Assembly: GCF_037477895.1 (NCBI RefSeq)
Contig: NZ_CP132744.1
Coordinates: 1,302,001-1,366,000, forward strand
Origin: Mycetohabitans endofungorum
Lineage (GTDB): Bacteria; Pseudomonadota; Gammaproteobacteria; Burkholderiales; Burkholderiaceae
Direction of reading: 5' to 3'
DNA: 64,000 nucleotides
The translations under genes were made by a program, and so were the position numbers. The notes beneath the pieces were generated by a model that saw only the letters and a list, made by a program, of their open reading frames with translations, made no database searches and was not told the origin of the DNA. Positions 18,496 through 27,596 of the stretch are shown piece by piece (position 1 is the first letter of the stretch; every line of letters starts with the position of its first letter).

Positions 18496-18652
18496 CTGAC
18501 CGCCAGCGTACCTCGCTGGCCGCTATTAGGGCGCCGGCGAGGGCCGTGCGCGAGCAGCGGGCCGTGTGCCGGGCCGAGCTACGCCCGCGTGCCAGTCGTG
18601 CCGATCGTGCCGTCATCGTCGGCAACCCGCTACCCCTTTGCAGGATAATCAG

Positions 18653-18904
18653 ATGGCCGAAAGGATCGTCGGCAATTTTATCGTTCGCACGATGCAGAGT
18701 TCGACGCGGCCAGGCGAATGGACGTCCACTTACTTCATTTCTCGGCTTGACGCGAAGCTGCGCGAGGGGTGGGTCATGCGGCAGATGATCGACGCGATAT
18801 TCGACAATCAGAATGCCGCCGCTGAGTATGCGCTTGACGCCGGCGTCAAGGCGGCCGCCCGGCTTGCGCCCGATGCGCGCGGCGCCGGCCGCGAGCGCGG
18901 CTAG
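18653..18904 (+). CDS. Conserved small hypothetical protein
   Basis: 83 aa beginning MAERIVGNFIVRTMQSSTRPGEW, with YFISRLDAKLREGWVMRQM. AGGA lies about nine bases ahead of the ATG. I do not recognise a family. Regular coding character and the ribosome binding site support it. It converges on the MarR gene, and the two stop codons overlap by 4 nt. Confidence 0.6.
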   Translation: MAERIVGNFIVRTMQSSTRPGEWTSTYFISRLDAKLREGWVMRQMIDAIFDNQNAAAEYALDAGVKAAARLAPDARGAGRERG

Positions 18905-19410
18905 CGTGACGACGCGCTCGCGCGTTTGGCGCGCGGTTTAATCGTTTTCTGTGCCGTCAATACCTTCGCGTGGCGCGCTGCGGCAATCACCTTATCGAGC
19001 AGCCGGCTCAGTTGGGCATGCTCGCGCTCGCCAAGCACAGCGAACATGTCGTCGTTCCAGCGCCGCGCGATCGGCATGATTTTGCGATACAGCGCACGCC
19101 CGGCCGGGGTCAGCGACACGACGACGATACGTCCATCGTCGCGGCTTGCTTGGCGCTGCAGTAGCGCGCGCCGCATCAAGGCTTCCGCGGCGCGGCTTGC
19201 CTGGCTCTTGTCGAGATTGGCGTGCCGGGCCAGTTCCATGACCGAGAACGGCCCGAATGCGCCGACGGCTGCGATCACGCGCGCCTCGGCGATCGATATG
19301 CCGATTTTGCGCTGATAAAGCTCGCTGATGCCGCGCTCGGACAGCTTGTTGAGCACGTGTATGCGGTAGGTGAGGAACTGGGTCAGGCCGGATTGGTCGG
19401 CAGAAGTCAT
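18901..19410 (-). CDS. MarR-family transcriptional regulator
   Basis: 169 aa. The winged helix contains ISIAEARVIAAVGAFGPFSVMELARHANLDKSQASRAAEALMRR and the wing RDDGRIVVVSLTPAGRALY, the MarR pattern. A basic tail (AQKTIKPRAKRAS) follows. These dimers usually repress neighbouring genes and release on phenolic or similar ligands. No obvious divergent target is adjacent, so the regulon is unknown. Confidence 0.88.
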   Translation of the reverse strand: MTSADQSGLTQFLTYRIHVLNKLSERGISELYQRKIGISIAEARVIAAVGAFGPFSVMELARHANLDKSQASRAAEALMRRALLQRQASRDDGRIVVVSLTPAGRALYRKIMPIARRWNDDMFAVLGEREHAQLSRLLDKVIAAARHAKVLTAQKTIKPRAKRASASSR

Positions 19411-19429
19411 GTCGCTCCTGTTGAAGAGT

Positions 19430-19750
19430 CTAGCGTAGAGAGGGGAATTTGACGCACCGACGCTGCTCCGCGGTATCGTTGAGCAGCGTCGGTGCGTTGC
19501 GAATGGCCGAATCCAGCGACATGGGGCCCGGCACCGGCGAAAAGCAGCGGGCGAAATGCTCGCTTAGCCGCGCCAGCGCGTCGGAATCGAGTGCGCCGGA
19601 CAGCAACGTGGCCGGCATGTCCGCGTGCAGCTTCCAGCAGCGTGGCATAACGGGTGCGCCATGCCGGGTGCGGGTCCCGGCATGGGATGGCCGCACAGCC
19701 GTGGCGGCAGCCGGGCGAGCATCGGTGCGATGAGATGAAGAAGCAGGCAT
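19430..19750 (-). CDS. Possible small hypothetical protein
   Basis: An open frame of about 106 aa, starting MPASSSHRTDARP and containing ADMPATLLSGALDSDALARL and ARCFSPVPGPMSLDSAIRNAP. The second half looks protein-like; the first half is low-complexity and Ala/Arg-rich, so the start could be further in. No clear ribosome binding site and no recognised family. If it is not real, 19411-20058 is mostly non-coding. Confidence 0.35.
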   Translation of the reverse strand: MPASSSHRTDARPAAATAVRPSHAGTRTRHGAPVMPRCWKLHADMPATLLSGALDSDALARLSEHFARCFSPVPGPMSLDSAIRNAPTLLNDTAEQRRCVKFPSLR

Positions 19751-20058
19751 CGGAACAACCCGTCTCCTAGTGTCTTGGGGTTGGCCGCTCGACAACGGGG
19801 TGAACCGAGAGCTTACCAAACGCGGCGCGCGCTGCCATCCGTAAGAGTAGGCACGACGGCGCGCGGTGCATGGGCGAAATCGCGCGCCAGACGGAGTAAA
19901 ACCGCGATTTCCGACGTCACGAGTCAATAGTTTGCTAAACTATCTGGCTTTCCAGACCCGACTGGCTGTGCCACCGCGCGCGTTCCCTGGTATCGGGCCG
20001 CCGGTCGCCTGGCGCACGGAGAACCAGACGCTCGAACACTTTAGGACGGATTGAATTC

Positions 20059-21414
20059 ATGGCTAACGTTGTAGAAAACCTCGGCAAACTCGAACGGCGC
20101 GTGACGATTTCGCTGCCGAAGGAGGTCGTTCAAAAGGAAATCGACGCGCGTATCCGCAAGCTGGCGAAGAATGTCCGCATGCCTGGTTTCCGTCCGGGCA
20201 AAGTGCCGCTGAAGATGGTCACGCAGCAGTACGCCGGCCAGGTTGAGGCGGAAGTGCTCAGCGACAAGATTGGCAAGGAGTTCTTCGACATTAGCCGCGC
20301 GGAGAACCTGCGTGTGGCGGGACAGCCAAGCTTCGCGGCGAAGCAGGAACCGGCGCCGGACGACGCGTATGCGTTTGATGCGACGTTCGAGGTCTATCCA
20401 GAAGTGAAGCTTGGCGACATCTCGAGCGCGGAAATCGAACGCAAGACGACGACGATCAGCGACGCAGAGATCGACCGTACCCTCGAAATTCTGCGTAAGC
20501 AGCGGGTGCATTTCCACCCCCGCGGCGAGGTGGGCGAGCATGGCACAGGCGGCGACGAGGTCAGCGCGCAGAACGGCGATCGCGTGACAGTCGACTTCGT
20601 AGGCAAGATTGACGGCGAGGCGTTTGCCGGCGGCAGTGCCGAGGACTTCGCGTTCGTGCTCGGCGAAGGCCGGATGCTGCCGGAGTTCGAGCAGGCGGCG
20701 CTGGGCATGAAGACGGGCGAGTCGCGAGAATTCGACCTGAAGTTCCCCGACGATTATCATGGCAAAGAAGTGGCGGGTAAGACCGCGCGTTTTACGATCA
20801 CCGCCAAGAAGGTCGAATGGCCCCATCAGCCCGAAATCGACACGGAATTTGCGAAGTCGCTCGGTATCGCGGATGGCGATTTGGCGAAGATGCGGGCGGA
20901 GATCAAAGATAATTTGGAACGCGAGGCGAAGCGCCGCACGCAGGCCATCCTGAAGAATCAGGTAATGGATGCGCTGTTGAAGCTCGCTGAGTTGGATGCG
21001 CCGAATGCGCTGATTGAGCAGGACCAGCAGCGCCTGGTCGAAATGGCCCGTCAGGATTTGGCGCAACGCGGCGTGCCCGATGCGGCGAAAGCCCCGATCC
21101 CGGCCGAGATGTTTAAGGAGCAGGCCGAGCGCCGCGTAAAGCTCGGGTTGATCCTGGCCGAGTTGGTCAAGGAGCATAAGCTGGAGGCGAAACCCGAGCA
21201 GATCCGGGCCGAGGTGGACGAATTCGCGAAGAGCTACGAGGACCCGAAGGAAGTCGTGCGCTGGTATTATTCGAACCAGCAGCGCCTTGCCGAGATGGAA
21301 GCGTACGTGGTCGAGAGCAACGTCGTTGACTTTGTGCTGAGCAAGGCGAAGGTGACCGATAAGGAAGTCGACTTCGAGGAACTGGCGAACGCCTCGCAGG
21401 CGGCTCAGGCGTAA
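20059..21414 (+). CDS. tig: Trigger factor
   Basis: 451 aa. The N-terminal ribosome-binding domain includes [15 protein letters not shown], the loop that docks on L23. The FKBP-type PPIase domain runs from about residue 165 to 245 ([38 protein letters not shown]). The C-terminal chaperone arms follow. Trigger factor shields nascent chains at the ribosome exit tunnel. It heads the usual tig-clpP-clpX-lon run. The 478-aa open frame on the opposite strand is a codon-bias shadow. Confidence 0.97.
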   Translation: MANVVENLGKLERRVTISLPKEVVQKEIDARIRKLAKNVRMPGFRPGKVPLKMVTQQYAGQVEAEVLSDKIGKEFFDISRAENLRVAGQPSFAAKQEPAPDDAYAFDATFEVYPEVKLGDISSAEIERKTTTISDAEIDRTLEILRKQRVHFHPRGEVGEHGTGGDEVSAQNGDRVTVDFVGKIDGEAFAGGSAEDFAFVLGEGRMLPEFEQAALGMKTGESREFDLKFPDDYHGKEVAGKTARFTITAKKVEWPHQPEIDTEFAKSLGIADGDLAKMRAEIKDNLEREAKRRTQAILKNQVMDALLKLAELDAPNALIEQDQQRLVEMARQDLAQRGVPDAAKAPIPAEMFKEQAERRVKLGLILAELVKEHKLEAKPEQIRAEVDEFAKSYEDPKEVVRWYYSNQQRLAEMEAYVVESNVVDFVLSKAKVTDKEVDFEELANASQAAQA

Positions 21415-21553
21415 CGGCGGCGCAACAGGGCGGCGGGCGAAACGGTCGAATAGACGGTTTCGTACGCCGCTTACCATTTGTGCGCAGTTTTGGCATTCCG
21501 GTTATCGTTGTATCACCGAAGCATCGAACCACTCCAAACAGAAGGACAGACGC

Positions 21554-22207
21554 ATGACGTTCCGCGCAGATTTGCTGAATCAACTCGCCACGCACGCGCC
21601 TCGGGATTTTGAGGCCCAGGCCCTGGGCCTTGTGCCGATGGTCGTCGAGACGAGCGGCCGGGGTGAGCGTGCCTACGATATCTATTCGCGCCTGCTCAAG
21701 GAGCGGCTGGTCTTTCTGGTGGGTGAAGTGAACGACCAGAGCGCGAATTTGGTCGTTGCTCAATTGCTGTTTCTCGAAAGCGAAAATCCGGACAAGGACA
21801 TCAACCTGTACATTAACAGCCCGGGCGGCTCGGTGTCGGCCGGCATGGCGATCTACGATACGATGCAGTTCATCAAGCCGGATGTGACCACGCTGTGCAT
21901 GGGTCTGGCGGCCAGCATGGGCGCGTTCCTGCTCGCCGCTGGCGGGAAAGGCAAGCGCATTGCGCTGCCTAATGCGCGCGTGATGATTCACCAGCCGCTG
22001 GGCGGCGCGCGCGGCCAGGCGTCCGATATCGAAATCCAGGCGCGCGAGATCCTGTTTTTGAAGGAGCGCCTGAACAACCTACTCGCGCAGCATACTGGGC
22101 AACCGATCGAGCGGATCCAGCGGGATACCGATCGCGACAATTTCATGTCAGCTGAGGACGCGCAGGCCTATGGGCTAATCGACCAGGTGTTGCATAAGCG
22201 TCCGTGA
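21554..22207 (+). CDS. clpP: ATP-dependent Clp protease proteolytic subunit
   Basis: 217 aa. The serine-protease triad is visible: Ser in [12 protein letters not shown], His in [11 protein letters not shown], and Asp in the [13 protein letters not shown] region. [19 protein letters not shown] is the family block. ClpP forms the double-heptamer chamber that works with ClpX, encoded next. An AAGGACAGACGC ribosome site lies ahead of the ATG. The 160-nt gap before clpX may carry a separate promoter. Confidence 0.98.
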   Translation: MTFRADLLNQLATHAPRDFEAQALGLVPMVVETSGRGERAYDIYSRLLKERLVFLVGEVNDQSANLVVAQLLFLESENPDKDINLYINSPGGSVSAGMAIYDTMQFIKPDVTTLCMGLAASMGAFLLAAGGKGKRIALPNARVMIHQPLGGARGQASDIEIQAREILFLKERLNNLLAQHTGQPIERIQRDTDRDNFMSAEDAQAYGLIDQVLHKRP

Positions 22208-22367
22208 TGCGGCACTTGTTACAGGGGCCCGCTGTTGTGTTGGGCGGGATTTCACCGATAGGTGCCGCCAGAAAACCGCCGACAATGGACTGATGACCGG
22301 TTTCGCACTGCTGGGGGTGGTCAATCGGCGTATGATATGAAAGAAGTGTCCGGAGGCTTATATATTT

Positions 22368-23639
22368 ATGGCGGACAAGAAAGGTTCGAATAGCGAGAAG
22401 CTGCTGTACTGCTCGTTTTGCGGAAAGAGTCAGCACGAGGTCAAGAAACTCATTGCGGGACCGTCGGTCTTTATTTGTGATGAATGCATTGACTTGTGCA
22501 ACGAAATCATCCGTGACGAGGCAGCCGGCGCGTCCGGCGATGCGGGGATCACCCGGTCGGATCTGCCCAGCCCGCTGGAAATACGGGAGATTCTCGATCA
22601 ATACGTGATCGGGCAGGAGCGCGCGAAGAAGATTCTCGCGGTGGCGGTGTACAACCACTACAAGCGTCTGAAGCATCTCGACAAGAAGGACGACGTCGAG
22701 TTGTCCAAGAGCAATATTCTGTTGATTGGGCCGACTGGGTCAGGCAAGACGCTGCTCGCACAAACGCTTGCAAGACTGCTGAACGTGCCGTTCGTGATCG
22801 CGGACGCGACCACGCTAACGGAGGCGGGGTACGTCGGCGAGGACGTCGAGAACATTATTCAGAAGCTGCTGCAAAATTGTAACTACGAGGTCGAAAAGGC
22901 GCAGCGCGGCATCGTTTACATCGATGAGATCGACAAGATCAGCCGCAAATCGGACAACCCGTCGATTACCCGTGACGTATCGGGTGAAGGTGTGCAGCAG
23001 GCGCTGCTCAAGCTGATCGAGGGCACGATGGCGTCGGTGCCACCGCAAGGTGGCCGCAAGCATCCGAACCAGGACTTTATCCAGGTCGATACGACCAACA
23101 TCCTGTTCATTTGCGGGGGAGCGTTCGATGGCCTCGAAAAAGTGATCACGAACCGTACCGAGAAGACCGGTATTGGTTTTGGGGCCAGTGTGAAGAGTAA
23201 GCAGGACCGCGACGCAGGCGAGGTGCTGCGGGATGTCGAGCCGGAAGATTTGATTAAATTCGGCTTGATTCCCGAACTCATCGGCCGCCTGCCGGTTGTC
23301 GCGACGCTGGGCAAGCTCGACGAGGCCGCGCTGATGAAAATCCTAGTTGAGCCGAAGAACGCGTTGGTCAAGCAGTATCATAAGCTGTTCAACATGGAGC
23401 GGGTGGAGCTCGAGATTCGGCCCACGGCGCTGCAGGCGGTCGCAAAAAAGGCGATTCGCCGCAAGACCGGCGCGCGTGGCTTGCGCTCGATCTTGGAACA
23501 GGCATTGCTAGATGTGATGTACGAGCTGCCAACGCTTAAAGGGGTCAGCAAGATTATTATCGATGAGAACGTCATCGACGGTGATGGCAAGCCATTGCTG
23601 ATCTATGAAGACACGCCAAAGGTAGCTGGGAGCAATTGA
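22368..23639 (+). CDS. clpX: ATP-dependent Clp protease ATPase subunit ClpX
   Basis: 423 aa. The N-terminal zinc-binding domain has CSFCGKSQ and [10 protein letters not shown]. The AAA+ core has Walker [13 protein letters not shown], Walker [10 protein letters not shown], pore loop GYVGEDVE, the RKH-type region and sensor 2 [10 protein letters not shown]. ClpX unfolds substrates and feeds them to ClpP. An intrinsic terminator follows 26 bases after the stop codon. Confidence 0.98.
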   Translation: MADKKGSNSEKLLYCSFCGKSQHEVKKLIAGPSVFICDECIDLCNEIIRDEAAGASGDAGITRSDLPSPLEIREILDQYVIGQERAKKILAVAVYNHYKRLKHLDKKDDVELSKSNILLIGPTGSGKTLLAQTLARLLNVPFVIADATTLTEAGYVGEDVENIIQKLLQNCNYEVEKAQRGIVYIDEIDKISRKSDNPSITRDVSGEGVQQALLKLIEGTMASVPPQGGRKHPNQDFIQVDTTNILFICGGAFDGLEKVITNRTEKTGIGFGASVKSKQDRDAGEVLRDVEPEDLIKFGLIPELIGRLPVVATLGKLDEAALMKILVEPKNALVKQYHKLFNMERVELEIRPTALQAVAKKAIRRKTGARGLRSILEQALLDVMYELPTLKGVSKIIIDENVIDGDGKPLLIYEDTPKVAGSN

Positions 23640-23664
23640 TCGGCGACGCGCCTGCGTGGCGAGG

Positions 23665-23694
23665 GCCGTTCATGGCGACGTGGACGGCTTTTTT
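23665..23694 (+). terminator. Intrinsic terminator after clpX
   Basis: GCCGTTCA pairs with TGGACGGC (one G-T wobble) around an 8-nt loop and is followed at once by six T. This separates clpX from lon. Confidence 0.75.
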
Positions 23695-23836
23695 CGTTTA
23701 AAGTGGAGCGGTCCCAAACTTTTGCGCATCCTGCGACTCGGATTGGAAGTTTCTGCATCTGTCCGCGCCCCGAAGCTTGCAATACGGCGTTATTGCCTCA
23801 ACTTTCGAACGAACTGATTCCACACTGGGGATAGAA

Positions 23837-26251
23837 ATGTCAGGAAGCCAACTTCTCCCGACTGAACGCACCACTTTGCCACTGCTTCCGCTGCGAGATG
23901 TGGTCGTGTTCCCGCACATGGTGATACCGCTGTTTGTTGGCCGCCCGAAATCGATTAAGGCCCTCGAAGCAGCAATGGAAGGCGGCAAGCATATTATGCT
24001 GGTCGCGCAAAAGGCTGCTGCGAAGGACGAACCAACTGAAAAGGACCTTTATGAGGTCGGATGCGTCGCCAATATCCTGCAAATGCTGAAGCTGCCGGAC
24101 GGCACTGTGAAGGTGCTGGTCGAGGGGCTGCAGCGAGCCAAGACATTGTCGATCGAAGAGCAGGAGACGATGTTCTCGTGCGAATTGATGCCGCTGGAGC
24201 CGGACCGTGCCGACAGCGCGGAGACCGAGGCGCTGCGACGCGCAATCGTGTCGCAATTCGACCAGTATGTGAAGCTTAACAAGAAGATCCCCCCCGAGAT
24301 TCTGACGTCACTGTCCGGCATCGACGAGGCTGGGCGCTTGGCCGATACGATCGCCGCGCATCTGCCGCTGAAGCTGGACCAGAAGCAAAACATCCTGGAG
24401 ATGTTTCCTGTTGTTGAGCGCCTGGAGCACTTGCTTGCGCAACTCGAAGCCGAAATCGACATCCTGCAGGTCGAGAAGCGCATCCGTGGGCGCGTGAAGC
24501 GTCAGATGGAAAAGAGCCAGCGCGAGTATTATCTGAACGAGCAGGTCAAGGCGATCCAGAAGGAGCTCGGCGAGGGCGAGGATGGCGCCGACATTGAGGA
24601 ACTCGAGAAGCGGATCACGGCTGCGCGTATGCCGAAGGAGGCGAAGAAAAAGGCGGATGCTGAACTCAAGAAGCTGAAGCTGATGTCGCCGATGTCCGCC
24701 GAAGCCACGGTGGTGCGCAACTACATCGAGACGTTAATCGGCCTGCCGTGGCGCAAGAAGAGCAAGGTCAACAACGACTTGGCGAATGCCGAACGTGTGT
24801 TGGACGAAGACCATTTCGGTCTCGAAAAGGTGAAGGAGCGCATCCTCGAGTATTTGGCGGTTCAGCAACGCGTGGACAAAGTGAAGGCACCGATCCTGTG
24901 CCTGGTCGGGCCTCCCGGCGTGGGTAAGACCTCGCTTGGGCAGTCGATTGCGCGCGCAACGAACCGCAAGTTCGTGCGCATGGCGCTCGGTGGCGTGCAT
25001 GACGAGAGCGAGATTCGCGGTCACCGTCGCACTTACATCGGATCGATGCCGGGCAAAATCCTGCAGAGTCTGACGAAGGTGGGCGTACGCAATCCGCTGT
25101 TTCTGCTCGACGAAGTCGATAAGATGGGGATGGATTATCGCGGCGACCCATCGTCCGCGTTGCTCGAGGTGCTGGATCCGGAACAGAACCACACGTTCGC
25201 AGATCACTACGTCGAGGTCGATTTCGATCTGTCGGACGTGATGTTCGTGGCGACGTCGAATTCGCTGAATATTCCGGCGCCATTGCTTGACCGGATGGAA
25301 GTGATCCGGCTGTCCGGCTACACCGAAGACGAAAAGGTCAACATCGCGCAGCGCTACCTGCTGCCTAAACAAAAGCGCAACAATGGGCTGAAGGAAGGCG
25401 AGATCGATGTGACCGAAGCGGCGATTCGCGACATTATCCGTTACTACACGCGCGAGGCGGGGGTGCGCTCGCTTGAGCGCGAAGTATCGAAGATCTGCCG
25501 CAAGGTCGTGAAGATGCTGCTGCTGAAGAAGGCGGATGGCGCGATCACGGTCGATGGCGGCAACCTAGATACGTTCCTGGGCGTGCGCAAGTTCGACTTC
25601 GGGCTGGCGGCGAAGGAAAACCAGATTGGCCAGGTCACTGGGCTCGCATGGACGGAAGTCGGCGGCGACTTGCTGACGATTGAGGCGGCGCTGATGCCCG
25701 GCAAGGGCAACGTGATACGTACCGGCTCGCTCGGCGATGTGATGAAGGAGTCCGTCGAGGCCGCCCGCTCGGTCGTGCGTTCGCGCTCGCGTCGGCTGGG
25801 CATCACGGATGAGGGGTTCGAGAAGAGGGACATCCACATCCACGTGCCGGAAGGCGCGACGCCGAAGGACGGTCCTTCCGCGGGCATTGCGATGACGACC
25901 GCGCTGGTGTCGGTGTTGACCGGCATCCCGGTGCGCGCTGACGTCGCGATGACCGGCGAGATCACGCTGCGTGGTGAAGTACTGCCGATCGGTGGACTGA
26001 AGGAGAAATTGCTGGCTGCGCACCGCGGCGGCATCAAACTCGTGCTGGTTCCGGAAGAGAACGTGAAGGATCTCGCCGAGATTCCGGATACGGTGAAGAA
26101 CAGCATCGAAATCGTGCCGGTGCGTTGGATCGACAAGGTGTTGGAACTGGCGCTCGAGCGGATGCCGGATGCGCTGCCGGAAGAGGACACCAAGCCTGCA
26201 CCGGTTGCGGAGGCAAAGAAGGAAGCGAGTAGCGAAGTCGTCAAGCACTGA
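23837..26251 (+). CDS. lon: ATP-dependent protease Lon
   Basis: 804 aa from the ATG at 23837, which has GGGGAT upstream and gives the family start [23 protein letters not shown] in outline; the 20-residue upstream extension is not family-like. The substrate-binding N domain runs to about residue 200, then a coiled coil, then AAA+ with Walker [14 protein letters not shown] near residue 358. The protease domain carries the catalytic dyad Ser681 ([10 protein letters not shown]) and Lys724 (GGLKEKLL). Lon degrades misfolded and regulatory proteins. It is the last intact gene of the ancestral block before the accessory region. Confidence 0.97.
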   Translation: MSGSQLLPTERTTLPLLPLRDVVVFPHMVIPLFVGRPKSIKALEAAMEGGKHIMLVAQKAAAKDEPTEKDLYEVGCVANILQMLKLPDGTVKVLVEGLQRAKTLSIEEQETMFSCELMPLEPDRADSAETEALRRAIVSQFDQYVKLNKKIPPEILTSLSGIDEAGRLADTIAAHLPLKLDQKQNILEMFPVVERLEHLLAQLEAEIDILQVEKRIRGRVKRQMEKSQREYYLNEQVKAIQKELGEGEDGADIEELEKRITAARMPKEAKKKADAELKKLKLMSPMSAEATVVRNYIETLIGLPWRKKSKVNNDLANAERVLDEDHFGLEKVKERILEYLAVQQRVDKVKAPILCLVGPPGVGKTSLGQSIARATNRKFVRMALGGVHDESEIRGHRRTYIGSMPGKILQSLTKVGVRNPLFLLDEVDKMGMDYRGDPSSALLEVLDPEQNHTFADHYVEVDFDLSDVMFVATSNSLNIPAPLLDRMEVIRLSGYTEDEKVNIAQRYLLPKQKRNNGLKEGEIDVTEAAIRDIIRYYTREAGVRSLEREVSKICRKVVKMLLLKKADGAITVDGGNLDTFLGVRKFDFGLAAKENQIGQVTGLAWTEVGGDLLTIEAALMPGKGNVIRTGSLGDVMKESVEAARSVVRSRSRRLGITDEGFEKRDIHIHVPEGATPKDGPSAGIAMTTALVSVLTGIPVRADVAMTGEITLRGEVLPIGGLKEKLLAAHRGGIKLVLVPEENVKDLAEIPDTVKNSIEIVPVRWIDKVLELALERMPDALPEEDTKPAPVAEAKKEASSEVVKH

Positions 26252-26345
26252 AACCCGGGTAGCGCCGTGCGCTGGGCGCACCGGAGTGCGACACAGCGCA
26301 AAGAACTTGCAGCGAGCCGCTTGCCGTGGCTCAGTCGTGCTACCG

Positions 26346-26382
26346 AACACCCCGCATGCATAAGCCGCGGGGTGTTTTCTTT
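26346..26382 (+). terminator. Intrinsic terminator after lon
   Basis: A perfect 10-bp stem, AACACCCCGC with GCGGGGTGTT, has an 11-nt loop and is followed by TTCTTT. It is a strong terminator for lon. Confidence 0.88.
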
Positions 26383-26418
26383 GGATTCAGGGATGTTCCG
26401 GATACGCCTGCGATCGCC

Positions 26419-26447
26419 TTGACGCGACAGTTTGGGATGCTTTTAAT
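26419..26447 (+). promoter_or_regulatory. Sigma-70-like promoter, probably orphaned hupB promoter
   Basis: TTGACG and TTTAAT are separated by exactly 17 bases, close to consensus, just after the lon terminator. In related genomes the HU gene starts here. No matching coding start follows; the next recognisable DNA is an IS3 remnant. I read it as the promoter left behind when the 5' part of hupB was lost. The role is inferred from position. Confidence 0.5.
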
Positions 26448-26565
26448 GGCTCCGCGCGGCTTGCGGCCGGCGCATCACCTCGGGCGTACACCCAATGCGC
26501 CTGCAACCCATGCCCAACTCATGCCAATTTTCTATCGCAAGGCATACCCAGGTGAATTTTTTGAC

Positions 26566-27070
26566 TGGAGTTGACCCCGTAGCCCCGGACACGACCTCAC
26601 GCTACGGTTGATGAATCCACGGTGCGTCGAAACTCGCGCGGTGAGCGATATTTCAGCGCGCTATGGGGATGCTTCTCGTTGTAATGCTCAAACGCAATGG
26701 CGAGATTGGGCACGGCCGTCGCCGCATCCGATTTTGGCATAAAGGCCACGTAATCGCGCTTCATCGTCTTCACGAAGCTCTCAGCCATGCCGTTACTCTG
26801 TGGACTGCACACCGGCGTCGTCTGCGACTTCAGGCCGATTTCAGTTGCGAAGCGGCGCGTTTCGTCGGCCGCCAGCATCACATCACGCACCACGTCGCCG
26901 CTATAGCCAGCCGTCGTCGCCACCCAGCTTATCGCTTCGCGTTCGCAGCAATCCAGCGCGAACGTCACGCGCAGCGCCTCGCCATTGTCGCAACGGAACT
27001 CAAAACCGTCTTAAGCCTACCCGCTAGTTTAAGTAGCTGACTGTGTCCGGTGATTCACGGGGCTGCTCCA
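26566..27070. mobile_element. IS3-family element remnant with both ends
   Basis: About 505 bp. The left end (26566-26592, starting TGGAGTTGACCCCGTAGCCC) has an imperfect inverted counterpart at 27043-27070 (GTGTCCGGTGATTCACGGGG and onward to CTCCA), so both terminal inverted repeats seem to survive. Between them only the C-terminal part of orfB remains, on the minus strand. orfA and the start of orfB are deleted near 27012. It marks the left boundary of the foreign segment after lon. Confidence 0.6.
26597..27012 (-). pseudogene. IS3-family transposase orfB, C-terminal fragment
   Basis: The frame reads from about [15 protein letters not shown] through [17 protein letters not shown] to [22 protein letters not shown] and [21 protein letters not shown]. 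These are the second half of the rve integrase core of IS3 OrfB, including the last catalytic Glu (NGMAESF). A stop codon and sequence loss precede the fragment. The first catalytic Asp is outside, so it is inactive. Confidence 0.85.
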
Positions 27071-27360
27071 TGGACAGTCTGCTTGCGAAGAGCGGCAGGC
27101 AAATGGATGACTCGCTTCCCTTTAATGCGCTTCTTGCCTGTGGGTGCCGCTCGCTCAAGGGCGTGAATCACTGTCAACGCCAGAAAATGATGGCAGACGC
27201 TTTACAGTCTTTTAACGCGGCGTTAAGCGTTGCGATTACCTGAACCTTTCTGGCGGCTCTTGATAGCTGGGCATAGTGCTTGCGGATTCTGAAGCACTTA
27301 ACGTCGAACTGATGGGTCAGCGGACGGGTGCGTTGCCGTATGGCTCAATAAAAGTTATGT

Positions 27361-27389
27361 CTGGAGGAGTAAATGAAGAAGTCCTCCAG
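27361..27389 (+). promoter_or_regulatory. Hairpin over a strong Shine-Dalgarno
   Basis: CTGGAGGA (27361-27368) pairs perfectly with TCCTCCAG (27382-27389). The stem buries GGAGGAG and the loop contains an ATG at 27373. The arrangement could gate translation of the 15-residue frame below or simply be chance. Confidence 0.4.
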
Positions 27390-27420
27390 TCCTGAACCCG
27401 GTGCCTGTGCGGTGCGCTGA
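27373..27420 (+). CDS. Possible 15-residue leader peptide
   Basis: ATG at 27373, preceded by GGAGGAG at 5-nt spacing, opens MKKSSSPEPGACAVR followed by TGA. It lies 177 nt upstream of the NRPS start. The ribosome site is the best in this leader and is sequestered in a hairpin. A role as a leader peptide controlling the NRPS is speculation. Confidence 0.3.
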   Translation: MKKSSSPEPGACAVR

Positions 27421-27596
27421 CGCGTGCCGATGAATGACCCTGACTGCCGCAGTGAGTGGTTAAAAATTGCACGCGACGTGTGATAAAAGCCGGAGCGGTT
27501 CCCGAAGAACAACAATAGATTCCGATTGCGTCGTTATATTAATTGGTACACCTATTAATTAACAGGCTGCTTAGTCGCCTGAATCGGAGCTTTTTT

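Larger units (their letters stand above)
27071..27596 (+). other. NRPS leader region (no recognised gene)
   Basis: 526 nt between the IS3 remnant and the NRPS start. It has lower GC than neighbours and AT-rich patches, such as TTATATTAATT near 27532-27542 and ATTAATTAAC near 27555, that could hold the promoter. A 66-codon open frame at 27043-27243 resembles nothing I know. A short coding-like leader with a strong ribosome site lies at 27373-27420. I saw no riboswitch or transfer-RNA-like fold. Confidence 0.4.

Noticed and set aside
20041..21477. 478-aa open frame on the minus strand opposite tig
   Set aside because: It mirrors a well-supported trigger factor gene and has no family resemblance; high-GC codon bias produces such antisense frames.
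27240..27480. Possible group II intron end or riboswitch before the NRPS
   Set aside because: I could not find a domain V-like hairpin, intron boundary or any known aptamer core; only one short hairpin is convincing.
27543..27596. TTG start giving the NRPS 18 extra residues
   Set aside because: No ribosome site fits it, while ATG at 27597 has GGAG at seven bases and leads straight into the C domain.
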